In this document: positions 38,643 through 47,579 of the stretch, one piece after another
Position numbering within the stretch: position 1 is the stretch's first letter
How the letters are laid out: every line of letters starts with the position of its first letter
Notes under the pieces: model-generated
Database searches by the model: none
Seen by the model: only the letters and a program-made list of their open reading frames with translations
Told to the model about the DNA's origin: nothing
Program-made: the position numbers and the translations under genes
Assembly: GCF_002998435.1 (NCBI RefSeq)
Contig: NZ_CP027231.1
Location: 2,273,001-2,337,000 of the forward strand
Length of the DNA stretch: 64,000 nt
Source of the DNA: Bacteroides zoogleoformans
Lineage (GTDB): Bacteria > Bacteroidota > Bacteroidia > Bacteroidales > Bacteroidaceae
Direction: 5' to 3'

Positions 38643-39695
38643 ATGATTATCTTTGATTGTGAACGAATGAGACATGCCAACTGCGGATTCTTTTCTTTCT
38701 GCAATTATCTGTCACAGGCATTACACGAAGAGGCCCGGCAGCATCCGGAATATCCTTTGGGCTTTTACATGCCCAAAAAGCTCATGGGCTTCTGGGGGGA
38801 TGACTATCGGTACATCAAAGTGAACACTTTCCTTCACAAACTGTTTTTATACAGACCCCACACCACTTTGTGGCACTCCAGCTGTCAGCTTACGCACTAC
38901 ATCCCGTTCGGCATCAAGGTGGTGCAAACCATTCACGACTTGAACTATCTGTATGAGCCGGTGTCGCAAAAAGAACGCACGCGCATTGTAAGACGAATAA
39001 AGAAGCACATCAATCGGATTTCGCAGTTTGTGGCCATATCGGAATGGACCAAGAAAGATATTCTGAATAATTTCGATATAGGAGACAGACCCGTTAAGGT
39101 AATATACAATGGCTGTAACATATGGAACGGTCCCGTGGAAGAGCCTAAACGGAAACCCACCCGCCCTTTCCTCTTCTCCATCAGCTCCATGTATCCCAAG
39201 AAGAACTTTCACGTGCTGGCATGCCTGCTGAAAGACAATGATTATGAACTGATACTTGCCGGTGCTCACAATTCTCCGGAGTATGTCCGGAAGATTTATG
39301 AAGAAGCTGTGCGGTGGCAGGTAGCAGACAGGATTCATCTTCCGGGTGCCATTCCCGAAAGCGAAAAGCACTGGTATCTGCGCCATTGCACAGCTTTCCT
39401 GTTCCCATCCATAGCCGAGGGGTTCGGACTTCCTGTTGTCGAGGCCATGCAATACGGCAAACCGGTGTTCCTATCTACGCACACCTGTCTGCCTGAAATA
39501 GGGAAAGAGTATGCCTACTATTTCAACCACGACTTTGACAGAGAAGTGATGAGAACCGAGTTTCGGAACGGACTTGACGACTTCTATAACGGGCATAAAG
39601 ATCCGGAGAAAATCAAAGCCCATGCACTGAGCTTTTCATGGGAGAATACCGCAAAACAATATTGGGAGGTCTATAAAGAGGTAATCAACCGGTAA
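38643..39695 (+). CDS. GT4-type glycosyltransferase (group 1)
   Basis: This cytoplasmic retaining glycosyltransferase adds a sugar from a nucleotide donor, probably during LPS or other surface-glycan assembly. The 350-residue protein from the ATG at 38643 has a GT-B fold: an N-terminal domain (about 1-165, VVQTIHDLNYLYEP, FVAISEWTKKDI) and a C-terminal donor domain (about 170-345) with FSISSMYPKKNFHVL, RIHLPGAIPESE and the EGFGLPVVEAMQYGKPV signature (EX7E). An upstream in-frame ATG at 38583 would overlap the -7 element. The next genes, after 170 bp, belong to lipid A-core synthesis. Confidence 0.9.
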   Translation: MIIFDCERMRHANCGFFSFCNYLSQALHEEARQHPEYPLGFYMPKKLMGFWGDDYRYIKVNTFLHKLFLYRPHTTLWHSSCQLTHYIPFGIKVVQTIHDLNYLYEPVSQKERTRIVRRIKKHINRISQFVAISEWTKKDILNNFDIGDRPVKVIYNGCNIWNGPVEEPKRKPTRPFLFSISSMYPKKNFHVLACLLKDNDYELILAGAHNSPEYVRKIYEEAVRWQVADRIHLPGAIPESEKHWYLRHCTAFLFPSIAEGFGLPVVEAMQYGKPVFLSTHTCLPEIGKEYAYYFNHDFDREVMRTEFRNGLDDFYNGHKDPEKIKAHALSFSWENTAKQYWEVYKEVINR

Positions 39696-39795
39696 GAAAC
39701 GGTCTCTTTTCAAAAGGTGCTTAAGATACTCTTTAGCTTTTGCCCGATATCCTTTTCGAGGAAAGTTCAGATAGGGACTTAAGCAGGCGTTGATT

Positions 39796-39827
39796 TTTGG
39801 AAATATAAGAAAGTTTACTTAGTTTTG
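39796..39827 (+). promoter_or_regulatory. Consensus Bacteroidetes promoter of the DUF4254-GT9-kinase operon
   Basis: A -33 TTTG (39796-39799) and -7 TAGTTTTG (39820-39827) are separated by 20 bp, the best promoter match in the window. Transcription should start near 39834, leaving about 30 nt of leader before the ATG at 39866. Confidence 0.65.
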
Positions 39828-39865
39828 TCTTTCAATAAACAGTTTATCATTTAATCTCTGAAGTT

Positions 39866-40471
39866 ATGAGCTTTACAACACTAAGTAACAGTATTTTTAC
39901 AGCGTCCATTCTTGACTATCACAAGGCAGACCATGTGGATACCCCTATTCAGAATCCTTATCCACTGAAAAGCATTGAGTACTATCTGTATCTGAAGAAC
40001 TGGATCGATACCGTGCAGTGGCACTTGGAAGACATCATACGCGACCCCGCCATCGACCCGGTGGAGGCCTTGAAGATTAAAAGAAGAATAGACAAGTCCA
40101 ACCAAGACCGCACGGATCTGGTGGAACTGATAGACAGCTACTTCCTCGACAAATACAAGGATGTGCAAGTACGCCCCGATGCCATCATCAACACCGAGAG
40201 TCCGGCATGGGCCATAGACCGCCTCTCCATCCTCGCACTCAAAATCTATCACATGCGTCAGGAGGTGGAGCGCACCGATACCACTCCGGAACATCGCGCT
40301 CAATGCGAGACCAAACTGAACGTGCTACTGGAACAACAAAAAGACCTCTCCTCCGCCATCGACCGGCTGATTGCTGACATTGAAGCGGGATATAAGTATA
40401 TGAAGGTGTACAAGCAGATGAAGATGTACAACGACCCCAGCCTGAATCCTGTTCTTTACGGCAAGAAATGA
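39866..40471 (+). CDS. DUF4254 protein
   Basis: This 201-residue soluble, largely helical protein belongs to DUF4254, a family of unknown function in Bacteroidetes that commonly sits beside heptosyltransferase-type genes. It has no signal peptide or membrane segment. Recognisable stretches are YLYLKNWIDTVQWHLEDIIRDP near residue 35-60 and SPAWAIDRLSILALKIYHMR near residue 110-130. It is first in a three-gene operon: its stop overlaps the GT9 start by 4 bp, so expression is coupled. A role in LPS core assembly is inferred only from context. Confidence 0.85.
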   Translation: MSFTTLSNSIFTASILDYHKADHVDTPIQNPYPLKSIEYYLYLKNWIDTVQWHLEDIIRDPAIDPVEALKIKRRIDKSNQDRTDLVELIDSYFLDKYKDVQVRPDAIINTESPAWAIDRLSILALKIYHMRQEVERTDTTPEHRAQCETKLNVLLEQQKDLSSAIDRLIADIEAGYKYMKVYKQMKMYNDPSLNPVLYGKK

Positions 40472-41496
40472 GAATACTTGTCATCCGTCTTTCAGCATTG
40501 GGCGACGTGGCAATGACCGTGCCGGTCATTGATTCCGTGGCCCGTCGGTATCCGCAGTTGGAAATCACCGTATTGAGCAAGCCTTTCGTGTCGCCCCTGT
40601 TCGAGCGGATGCCTGCCAACGTGCGATTTCGAGGTGCAAACCTCGGCCAATACAAGGGGGTAGGCGGATTGTTCTGTCTGTTCCGTGAGCTCAAGGAAGA
40701 AAGATACGATGCCGTGGCCGACCTGCACGACGTGCTCCGTTCTAAATTCCTCCGCTTCCTGTTCGCCTGTTGCGGCAAGCTGACGGCGCACATAGACAAA
40801 GGAAGAAAAGCAAGAAAGCGATTGACAAGACCGCACGACAAGAAGATGCAGCCCCTGCCTTCCTCTTTCGCCCGTTACGCCGATGTGTTCAGGCGGTTGG
40901 GCTTCCCAACGGAAGTAATCTTCCGCTCCATCTATGGCGAAAGCAAAGGAGAAGCAAGCCTTTTTCAAGCAGTGACCGGTCTGCCCGACGGCAAGCATTG
41001 GATAGGCATTGCCCCTTTTGCCGCACACGCGGGAAAGATACTGCCCGAAAGCACCCTTACAGCACTCATTGAAAAAGTTGCTTCGCATAAAGACCGGAAG
41101 ATATTCCTGTTTGGAGGCGGAAAGGCCGAGGCGGAGAAGTTGGAACGCTGGAGCAAACCCTACGACAACGTGGTGTCACTGGCCGGGAAACTGAAACTGA
41201 ACGCAGAGTTGTCTTTGATGAGCCATCTCAAGGTGATGGTGTGCATGGACTCGGCCAATATGCATCTGGCTTCGCTCACCGCCACGCCGGTCGTATCCGT
41301 CTGGGGTGCCACGCATCCCTTTGCCGGGTTCATGGGATGGGGGCAAAGCAACGACAATGCCGTTCAGACGGATTTGCCTTGCCGCCCGTGTTCCATCTTC
41401 GGCAACAAGCCGTGCCTTAGAGGCGATTATGCCTGTCTGACGGAAATAACTGTCGGACAAATCATTAAGAAAATAGAGTCAAGCCTAAACGCATGA
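40468..41496 (+). CDS. GT9-family glycosyltransferase (heptosyltransferase-like)
   Basis: GT9 enzymes add heptose or related sugars to the lipid A inner core at the cytoplasmic face of the membrane. The 342-residue protein opens with the family's MRILVIRLSALGDVAMTVPV and has the donor-domain motifs WIGIAPFAAHAGK, FLFGGGKAEAEKLE, VCMDSANMHLASLTATPVVSVWGATHP and a C-terminal Cys-rich PCRPCSIFGNKPC. It is fused by 4-bp overlaps to DUF4254 upstream and an LPS kinase downstream. The exact sugar is not known. Confidence 0.92.
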   Translation: MRILVIRLSALGDVAMTVPVIDSVARRYPQLEITVLSKPFVSPLFERMPANVRFRGANLGQYKGVGGLFCLFRELKEERYDAVADLHDVLRSKFLRFLFACCGKLTAHIDKGRKARKRLTRPHDKKMQPLPSSFARYADVFRRLGFPTEVIFRSIYGESKGEASLFQAVTGLPDGKHWIGIAPFAAHAGKILPESTLTALIEKVASHKDRKIFLFGGGKAEAEKLERWSKPYDNVVSLAGKLKLNAELSLMSHLKVMVCMDSANMHLASLTATPVVSVWGATHPFAGFMGWGQSNDNAVQTDLPCRPCSIFGNKPCLRGDYACLTEITVGQIIKKIESSLNA

Positions 41497-42239
41497 AAAT
41501 AATCATTCACCCCAAATATCAATCGGCTTCTGCTTTTATTGCCCGTCTGCCCGAAGCGTTCGAAACGGAAGGAGAAGTGATATATGCAGGTCGCAATGTG
41601 GTCAAGAGGTTCAATACCGCTTACGGCGAGTGGATTGTGAAGCGATACAAAAAGCCAAACTTCATCCAGCGATTGGCCTATACGTTCTGGCGCAAAAGCA
41701 AGGCGGAAAGAGCTTTTCTGTATGCCGGGATACTGAACTCCATCGGGATAGATACACCCGAAGGCATCGGGTATGTGGAATGCAGGCAAAACGGACTGTT
41801 CCACACCGGTTATTTCATATCCGCGGCATACAATTATCCACCGCTTCATCCTGTATTGGTGACAAGCATCGACTTCGACAAACAGCTGGCTTCTGCCTTA
41901 GCGTCTTTCCTTGTATCCATGCACTGCAAAGGGTTCATGCATGGTGACCCTAATCCGGCCAACATCCTCTATCATACCGATGAAGAGGGGAAATTCTGCT
42001 TTTCCGTCATCGACACCAACCGTTCCGTCTTCAAGGCTTCGCTTTCTCGCAAAGAGTGTCTGGACAATCTGAAGCGGGTTACTCACAGACGGGATTTGCT
42101 GCAATACGTCGTGGAGGAGTATGCTATAGGGCGCAAATGGAATGTCAGACAAAGTGTGGAACAAGTGATGCGTGCATTAGACTGCTTTGAGAAAAGAAGA
42201 CGATTCAAACGTCTCCTTAGGCCCAAACATTCGTCCTGA
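41493..42239 (+). CDS. Lipopolysaccharide core kinase (InaA/WaaP-like)
   Basis: This 248-residue protein is a protein-kinase-fold enzyme of the InaA/Kdo-WaaP group, predicted to phosphorylate an inner-core sugar of LPS. The catalytic loop is FMHGDPNPANILYH and the metal-binding Asp lies in FSVIDTNRSVF. The N-terminal lobe has VVKRFNTAYGEWIVKRYKK with the likely ATP-contacting Lys. It is the last gene of the DUF4254-GT9-kinase operon with a 4-bp overlap, which supports core phosphorylation just after sugar addition. It converges on the GT87 gene with a 45-bp gap. Confidence 0.88.
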   Translation: MKIIIHPKYQSASAFIARLPEAFETEGEVIYAGRNVVKRFNTAYGEWIVKRYKKPNFIQRLAYTFWRKSKAERAFLYAGILNSIGIDTPEGIGYVECRQNGLFHTGYFISAAYNYPPLHPVLVTSIDFDKQLASALASFLVSMHCKGFMHGDPNPANILYHTDEEGKFCFSVIDTNRSVFKASLSRKECLDNLKRVTHRRDLLQYVVEEYAIGRKWNVRQSVEQVMRALDCFEKRRRFKRLLRPKHSS

Positions 42240-42284
42240 CAGCAGTCTCATGCCGACTTTTTATCGACTTTTTTATTCTTCTCC

Positions 42285-43517
42285 CTACTGATTGTCTTCC
42301 GGACATCGGCTTTCCACCTCTGCAACGGTTGCTTCTTCCACCGGACGGGCATAGTCCATGCGGCACATCTCGTACACCAACTTCAACCATATCACAAAAC
42401 AAGGAAATGCCTTTAGGGCATAGGGGCGCACGATTTCTTTACGGATAAAGGCCGGAAAGAGGTCGGACGATGACATACTTGTCAGAATGAAGGCAAAGAT
42501 CATCAACGCCACGTCCCACTTTGAACGTTTCCAAGGAGCCGACCAATACCAGTAGCCCAGTCCGGCAAAAGCGATGATATAGGTACTCGACTCGCTGCCT
42601 GTACTGAAGAGCACTACAAACAGCAACACCGAAGCCAACAGCGTATAGCGGAAAGAAGCGTGCTTATACTGATTCAGACGCAGATAGGGGAGACCGAAAA
42701 GGAACAGTGCTGGGGCTATGAGCCAAAGGTCGGAATAGGTGGAGCAACCTGAAATCTTACGAACCATACCCAGCAGCGAGATGTTCTGATAGCCCGAAAA
42801 CATGTTCTCGATATTCTTTGCCGAAAGACTTTCCCACCAGTCGGCATACTGTGACACGATATAGCCGGGACTGCTGATGAGCATGGGAGCTGCAAACATC
42901 ACCGCCGCCCAGAACAGCAGTGACAGCACGAACTTGGTTTTATGTCGGGAGAAGAAGAAAAACGCCAGTCCCACGATGCCGTAGAGCTTCACGAATGTGC
43001 CCGACATGATGAAACACGCTGCCCAGAAATCCTTTTCTTTCTCTATGCAATAGAAAGTGGCTATGATGATAGCGGCAACAGCTATGTTGAACTGCGACAT
43101 GAAGAGTGCTGACAATAGCTCGTGGGCGCAAAACCAATAGAGGAAGATGCGCTTACGCCGGGGGAAGGGTAGCAGCCGTATGGCATAATAGAGGCAGAGT
43201 GACAAGGCGATGTGCCAGAACAGCATACCCACCCATTCGGGCAGTAAAGCAAAGGGAGCTATCATCAAACTGAAGAAGGGACCGTAATGGTTCGTGTCCC
43301 AATACTCGTCATAGACTGCATAGAGCGGATTCTGCTCTATCGTGTGCCAAAAAACATATCTGAATATGAGGAAATTGTTGTGTTTCGAGATTTTCAGCAA
43401 AGAGGCAACTACCGGTAGCAGGAGCCATAGGCCGAAAAGCGTGCGGTCGTCTCTGAAAAAGGGCTTCTGCAAGAAAGCGCGAAAACGTCGTAACTGTGCC
43501 ATAACGTCATTTTTCAT
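42285..43517 (-). CDS. Polytopic membrane glycosyltransferase, GT87/DUF2029
   Basis: This integral membrane protein of 410 residues has about ten hydrophobic helices and the GT87 (DUF2029) character: a polyprenyl-phosphate-sugar-dependent mannosyl- or arabinosyl-type transferase. Early loop residues WDTNHYGPFFSLMIAPFALLPEW contain the Asp and Pro-rich pattern typical of GT-C enzymes, and LFMSQFNIAVAAIIIATFY resembles the family's QVN region. The start at 43517 (MKND) is preferred because a -7 element at 43543-43550 rules out 43538. It is transcribed opposite to its glycan-synthesis neighbours and shares an upstream region with the GT4 gene at 43617. Confidence 0.85.
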   Translation of the reverse strand: MKNDVMAQLRRFRAFLQKPFFRDDRTLFGLWLLLPVVASLLKISKHNNFLIFRYVFWHTIEQNPLYAVYDEYWDTNHYGPFFSLMIAPFALLPEWVGMLFWHIALSLCLYYAIRLLPFPRRKRIFLYWFCAHELLSALFMSQFNIAVAAIIIATFYCIEKEKDFWAACFIMSGTFVKLYGIVGLAFFFFSRHKTKFVLSLLFWAAVMFAAPMLISSPGYIVSQYADWWESLSAKNIENMFSGYQNISLLGMVRKISGCSTYSDLWLIAPALFLFGLPYLRLNQYKHASFRYTLLASVLLFVVLFSTGSESSTYIIAFAGLGYWYWSAPWKRSKWDVALMIFAFILTSMSSSDLFPAFIRKEIVRPYALKAFPCFVIWLKLVYEMCRMDYARPVEEATVAEVESRCPEDNQ

Positions 43518-43542
43518 ACCATGGTTTATTTCATTCAAACTG

Positions 43543-43600
43543 CAAAGATAGATAATTTAAAGAAGCCAAACGCTCTACATCCAAATATTACCTATATTTG
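43543..43600. promoter_or_regulatory. Face-away promoter pair for GT87 and GT4 genes
   Basis: The minus strand has TATCTTTG (43543-43550) for the GT87 gene and the plus strand TATATTTG (43593-43600) for the GT4 gene at 43617; both match TAnnTTTG. The GT4 leader would be only about 10 nt. CAAA at 43567-43570 is a possible -33 for the minus promoter but at short spacing. Confidence 0.5.
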
Positions 43601-43616
43601 TGCCTAAAAAAGAACC

Positions 43617-44753
43617 ATGAAGATAGGATTCGATGCCAAGCGAGCGGCACAAAACAGAACCGGACTGGGCAATTACAGCCGGTTTGTCATCGAGAGTCTT
43701 GCAAAGTATGCCCCTGCCGGGCGATACCTGCTGTATGTCCCCCATCCGGGGAAAACCGACTGTATAGGTAACCTCCTTCAACAGTCCAAGGTGGAAATGC
43801 GCTGCCCTCGCACAAGTTTCTGGAAAAGGCTGCGTTCGCTGTGGCGCGTATGGGGCGTCACCCCCGACTTTGAACAGGACCGCATACGGCTGTTTCACGG
43901 CCTGAGCAACGAGTTGCCCCTGAACATACGCAAAGCTCGCCGTGTGCGCAGCATCGTCACCATCCACGATCTCATCTTCCTGCGCCATCCGGAGTATTAC
44001 CCGTACATCGACCGCAAAATCTACGCCTACAAATTTCGCAAGGCCTGCCAGAATGCCGACCGCATCATCGCCGTGAGCCAATGCACTAAGCAAGACATCG
44101 TGGACTTCTTCCACATCCCCGAAGAGAAGATAGACGTGGTGTATCAGGGTTGCGACGCCAGCTTCAAGCGCCCCGTCGATGCCGAAAAGAAAGAGCGCGT
44201 ACGCCGGAAGTACAGCCTGCCTTCCCGATACATCCTCTATGTGGGAAGCATCGAAGAGCGGAAAAACCTGATGCTGCTGGCGCAAGCCCTGCCCTTTCTG
44301 CCCGATGGGACGGAGGTGATAGCCGTGGGCAAGCGCACCCGCTATGCCGGCAAGGTGGAGGCCTTCCTCAAGCGGAACAGGCTGGAACACCGCATGCGGC
44401 TCGTCAGCAACGTGCCTTTCGACGACCTGCCGGCCTTCTATCAGATGGCCTCCGTGTTTGTATATCCCTCCAAGTTCGAAGGCTTCGGCATTCCGCTGCT
44501 GGAAGCGCTGAACAGCGGCACGCCTGCTATAGGCGCCACAGGCTCGTGTCTGGAAGAAGCCGGCGGGCCGTATTCGTTGTACGTAAGTCCCACCGATGCC
44601 CGTGAACTGGCTGAAGCCATTACCCGTACACTCACCGATTCCGAGCTCAGGGAAAAGATGATTACCGAAGGAAAGAAATACGCCATCAACTTCGAGCCGG
44701 AGAGAATAGCCACAGAGATAATGACGGTGTATGAGAAAGTAATATACACATAA
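43617..44753 (+). CDS. GT4-type glycosyltransferase (group 1)
   Basis: This 378-residue cytoplasmic glycosyltransferase opens MKIGFDAKRAAQNRTGLGNY, a nucleotide-sugar-enzyme N-terminus with the Gly-rich acceptor loop. The C-terminal domain has YVGSIEERKNLMLLAQAL, YVYPSKFEGFGIPLLEAL (EX7E donor motif) and GATGSCLEEAGG. It probably adds a mannose-like sugar to LPS or a surface polysaccharide. It is divergent from the GT87 gene and followed after 6 bp by pdxB, with which it may be co-transcribed although the functions differ. Confidence 0.92.
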   Translation: MKIGFDAKRAAQNRTGLGNYSRFVIESLAKYAPAGRYLLYVPHPGKTDCIGNLLQQSKVEMRCPRTSFWKRLRSLWRVWGVTPDFEQDRIRLFHGLSNELPLNIRKARRVRSIVTIHDLIFLRHPEYYPYIDRKIYAYKFRKACQNADRIIAVSQCTKQDIVDFFHIPEEKIDVVYQGCDASFKRPVDAEKKERVRRKYSLPSRYILYVGSIEERKNLMLLAQALPFLPDGTEVIAVGKRTRYAGKVEAFLKRNRLEHRMRLVSNVPFDDLPAFYQMASVFVYPSKFEGFGIPLLEALNSGTPAIGATGSCLEEAGGPYSLYVSPTDARELAEAITRTLTDSELREKMITEGKKYAINFEPERIATEIMTVYEKVIYT

Positions 44754-44759
44754 GAAGAA

Positions 44760-45833
44760 ATGAAAGTCATCGTAGACAACAAAATCCCCTTTATCAGCGA
44801 AGCCATCGAAAAGATAGCTGACAGTGTGGTTTATGCTCCTGGAGCGGACTTCACGCCGGAGCTGGTGAGGGATGCGGACGCACTCATCGTGCGCACACGT
44901 ACCCGGTGCGACCGTTGTTTGCTGGAGGGCAGTCGGGTGCGCTTCATCGCCACCGCCACCATCGGGTTCGACCATATTGACACCGACTATTGCCGACAGG
45001 CAGGCATCACGTGGAGCAACGCTCCCGGCTGCAACTCGGCTTCCGTGGCCCAATACCTGCAATCGTCGCTGCTCCTGCTGCAAGAGCTGCGGGGCATGCG
45101 TCTGCCGGAGCTGACGCTGGGCGTTGTGGGCGTGGGCAATGTGGGCAGCAAGGTGGCCGAAGTGGGGCGCTGCTTGGGCATGCGTGTGCTGCTGAATGAC
45201 CTTCCGCGTGAGGAGCAGGAGGAAACGTCTGTTTTCCGGTCACTGCAAACCTTGGCTGAAAAGTGTGACATCATCAGTTTTCACGTACCATTATATAAGG
45301 TGGGAAGATACAAGACGTTTCATCTGGCTGACGATGCCTTCTTCCGCTCACTGAAGCGTCGTCCCGTCATCATCAATACCTCGCGCGGCGAAGTGGTCGA
45401 AACCCATGCACTGCTGGAGGCCTTGGAGTACGGGAAAATATCGAATGCCATCATCGACGTCTGGGAGAACGAACCTGACATCGACCTTACCTTATTAAAT
45501 AAGGTGTTCCTCGGCACTCCCCACATTGCCGGCTATTCGGCCGACGGCAAGGCAAACGCCACACGCATGTCTCTTGATGCGCTCTGCCGTTTCTTTCACA
45601 TAAAGGGCGATTATTCGATTTCCCCTCCACCGCCGCCAAATCCGGTCATCACTGCCACCTCGCTTGCCGAGGCCTGCCTGCAAATATACGATCCACGGCG
45701 TGACAGCGATGCACTGAAAGCCTGTCCCAAACTATTCGAAAAACTGCGAGGCGACTATCCGTTGCGAAGAGAAAAAGATGCGTATGAGGTAGTGGTTAGT
45801 GATTCGCATCCGAGGATTATGAAAGGATATTGA
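44760..45833 (+). CDS. pdxB: 4-phosphoerythronate dehydrogenase
   Basis: PdxB oxidises 4-phosphoerythronate to its 2-oxo acid, the second step of the DXP-dependent route to pyridoxal phosphate. The 357-residue protein shows the D-2-hydroxyacid dehydrogenase fold: NVGSKVAEVGR in a GVVGVGNVG Rossmann motif (near residue 120), catalytic Arg in VIINTSRGEVV, Glu in WENEPDI and His in TPHIAGYSADGKANA. A C-terminal DUF3410-type dimerisation region (about 280-355) with a PPPPP segment separates PdxB from SerA. No membrane or export signal. Confidence 0.94.
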   Translation: MKVIVDNKIPFISEAIEKIADSVVYAPGADFTPELVRDADALIVRTRTRCDRCLLEGSRVRFIATATIGFDHIDTDYCRQAGITWSNAPGCNSASVAQYLQSSLLLLQELRGMRLPELTLGVVGVGNVGSKVAEVGRCLGMRVLLNDLPREEQEETSVFRSLQTLAEKCDIISFHVPLYKVGRYKTFHLADDAFFRSLKRRPVIINTSRGEVVETHALLEALEYGKISNAIIDVWENEPDIDLTLLNKVFLGTPHIAGYSADGKANATRMSLDALCRFFHIKGDYSISPPPPPNPVITATSLAEACLQIYDPRRDSDALKACPKLFEKLRGDYPLRREKDAYEVVVSDSHPRIMKGY

Positions 45834-45909
45834 ACTTCGTTGTGGACAGAAGCATGTATGCGGCTACGGAAGCATTCCGGAAGTGGTGAAAGCAGCTTAC
45901 AACGTTCCG

Positions 45910-46362
45910 TCAACCGACTGCTCCGATTGCGGGTTTTATCGTATCAGGCGCAATCTCCGCCAACGGTTTCATTACGAAGTCGCGTTGTAGCATCAGCGGG
46001 TGGGGCAGTGTGAGTTCGGGGGTGTTTTGCACAACAAGCGTACCGTCGGATTCGAGGCAGAACAAGAGGTCGATGTCTATCACCCGGTCGGTGTAAACGC
46101 CGTCCACTGACTTGCGGGTGCGCCCCATCTCCCGTTCTATCTCTTGTGTAATCCTCAGGATTTCCAGCGGAAGAAAGGTAGTCTCCACACAAAGGACGGC
46201 ATTCAGAAAACCGTTCGCCGAAGTGAAGCCCCACGGTGCGGTGGCGTAAAAAGAAGACAAGGAAACGCGTCGCCCTATCCTCTCTTCTATCTTCCGCACG
46301 GCAAACAAGAGATTATGCTCCTTGTCGCCAAGATTGGTGCCAAGACTTAAATAAAGGGTCAT
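45910..46362 (-). CDS. folK: 2-amino-4-hydroxy-6-hydroxymethyldihydropteridine diphosphokinase
   Basis: FolK pyrophosphorylates 6-hydroxymethyl-dihydropterin, the step before FolP. At 150 residues it is slightly short at the C-terminus but complete in motifs: SLGTNLGDKEHNL at the N-terminus, DRVIDIDLLF (ATP/Mg site) and LPHPLMLQRDFVMKPLAEIAP. It is the last gene of the minus-strand run that includes queA and truB. Its start codon directly follows a 14-bp x 3 tandem repeat (46364-46405), so the ribosome-entry region is made of repeat sequence, which may affect expression. folP lies 9 kb away. Confidence 0.93.
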   Translation of the reverse strand: MTLYLSLGTNLGDKEHNLLFAVRKIEERIGRRVSLSSFYATAPWGFTSANGFLNAVLCVETTFLPLEILRITQEIEREMGRTRKSVDGVYTDRVIDIDLLFCLESDGTLVVQNTPELTLPHPLMLQRDFVMKPLAEIAPDTIKPAIGAVG

Positions 46363-46363
46363 T

Positions 46364-46449
46364 AGTGGTGAGTGGTTAGTGGTGAGTGGTTAGTGATGAG
46401 TGGTTAGTGTCCGCAAGAATATTAACCGTTAATCACTAACCACTAACCG
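46364..46449. repeat. 14-bp tandem repeat with inverted partner in the folK leader
   Basis: AGTGGTGAGTGGTT occurs at 46364-46377 and 46378-46391 and, with one change, at 46392-46405. An inverted segment (CACTAACCACTAACC, about 46433-46447) can pair with GTGGTTAGTG in the array, forming a hairpin between the queA stop and the folK ATG. It sits 2 bp before the start codon on the minus strand. Confidence 0.75.
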
Positions 46450-47502
46450 TTATATAATCAGCATGGCGTCGCCGTAGGTGCCGAAGCGGTAGTCCTCTTT
46501 GATGGCCACTTCGTAGGCGCTCATCACCTGGTCGTATCCGCCGAAGGCAGAGACAATCATCAGCATTGTGGAGAGCGGCATGTGGAAGTTGGAAATCATT
46601 GCATTGGCTACGGTGAAGTCGTAAGGAGGAAAGATGAACTTGTTGGTCCAGCCGTCGTACGTCTTCAGATGGCCGTCCGTGCTGACGGTGCTCTCGATGG
46701 CGCGCATCACGGTGGTGCCCACGGCGCAGACCTGCTTGCCGAGGTCTTTGGCGCAGTTCACCTTCTGTACGGTTTCTTCGTTTACAATCATCTGCTCGGA
46801 GTCGGTCTTATGCTTGGTGAGGTCTTCCACATCGATGTCGCGGAAGTTGCCCAGACCGGCATGCAGGGTGATGTAGGCAAAGTCGATACCTTTGATTTCC
46901 AAACGCTTCATCAGCTCGCGGCTGAAATGTAGACTGGCGGTGGGAGCAGTCACCGCCCCCTCGTTCCGTGCAAAGATGGACTGGAACCGTTCGGCGTCTT
47001 CCGGTTCGGCCGGACGGTTGATGATGCTGTGCGGCAGCGGTGTCTCGCCCAATGCATAGAGGGCTTTCTTGAACTCGTCGTGCGGGCCGTCGTAGAGGAA
47101 ACGGAGCGTACGTCCGCGCGAAGTGGTGTTGTCAATCACTTCGGCCACCATGGAGTCGTCTTCGCCGAAGTAGAGCTTATTGCCGATGCGGATTTTGCGG
47201 GCGGGGTCTACCAGCACGTCCCACAACCGGAGTTCTTCGTTCAGCTCGCGCAACAGAAACACTTCGATGCGTGCGCCGGTCTTCTCTTTGTTGCCGTACA
47301 AGCGGGCGGGGAACACCTTGGTGTCGTTGAAGACAAACACATCCTTATCGTCGAAATAGTTCAGAATGTCCTTGAATGTCTTGTGCTCGATTTCACCTGT
47401 CTTGCGGTGCAGCACCATCAGGCGCGACTCGTCTCTGTACTTCACGGGATGCAAAGCAATCTTCTCTTCGGGAAGTTTGAATTTAAATTGCGACAGTTTC
47501 AT
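46450..47502 (-). CDS. queA: S-adenosylmethionine:tRNA ribosyltransferase-isomerase
   Basis: QueA transfers and rearranges the ribosyl part of S-adenosylmethionine onto preQ1 in tRNA, giving epoxyqueuosine. The 350-residue product from the ATG at 47502 has the normal family length; a longer frame to 47562 lacks similarity and is ignored. Motifs include [69 protein letters not shown] and [21 protein letters not shown] [14 protein letters not shown]. It follows truB by 77 bp and precedes folK. Confidence 0.95.
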   Translation of the reverse strand: MKLSQFKFKLPEEKIALHPVKYRDESRLMVLHRKTGEIEHKTFKDILNYFDDKDVFVFNDTKVFPARLYGNKEKTGARIEVFLLRELNEELRLWDVLVDPARKIRIGNKLYFGEDDSMVAEVIDNTTSRGRTLRFLYDGPHDEFKKALYALGETPLPHSIINRPAEPEDAERFQSIFARNEGAVTAPTASLHFSRELMKRLEIKGIDFAYITLHAGLGNFRDIDVEDLTKHKTDSEQMIVNEETVQKVNCAKDLGKQVCAVGTTVMRAIESTVSTDGHLKTYDGWTNKFIFPPYDFTVANAMISNFHMPLSTMLMIVSAFGGYDQVMSAYEVAIKEDYRFGTYGDAMLII

Positions 47503-47579
47503 ATTGTATATAATGTATAAAGGTGTCGGTATGGACCGGGTGCCGATAGAAACACCGGCCACAGCACGACGTTACTAAT

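Noticed and set aside
43575..45083. 502-codon minus-strand frame across the GT4 and pdxB genes
   Set aside because: Spans two real genes on the other strand and has no coherent domain.
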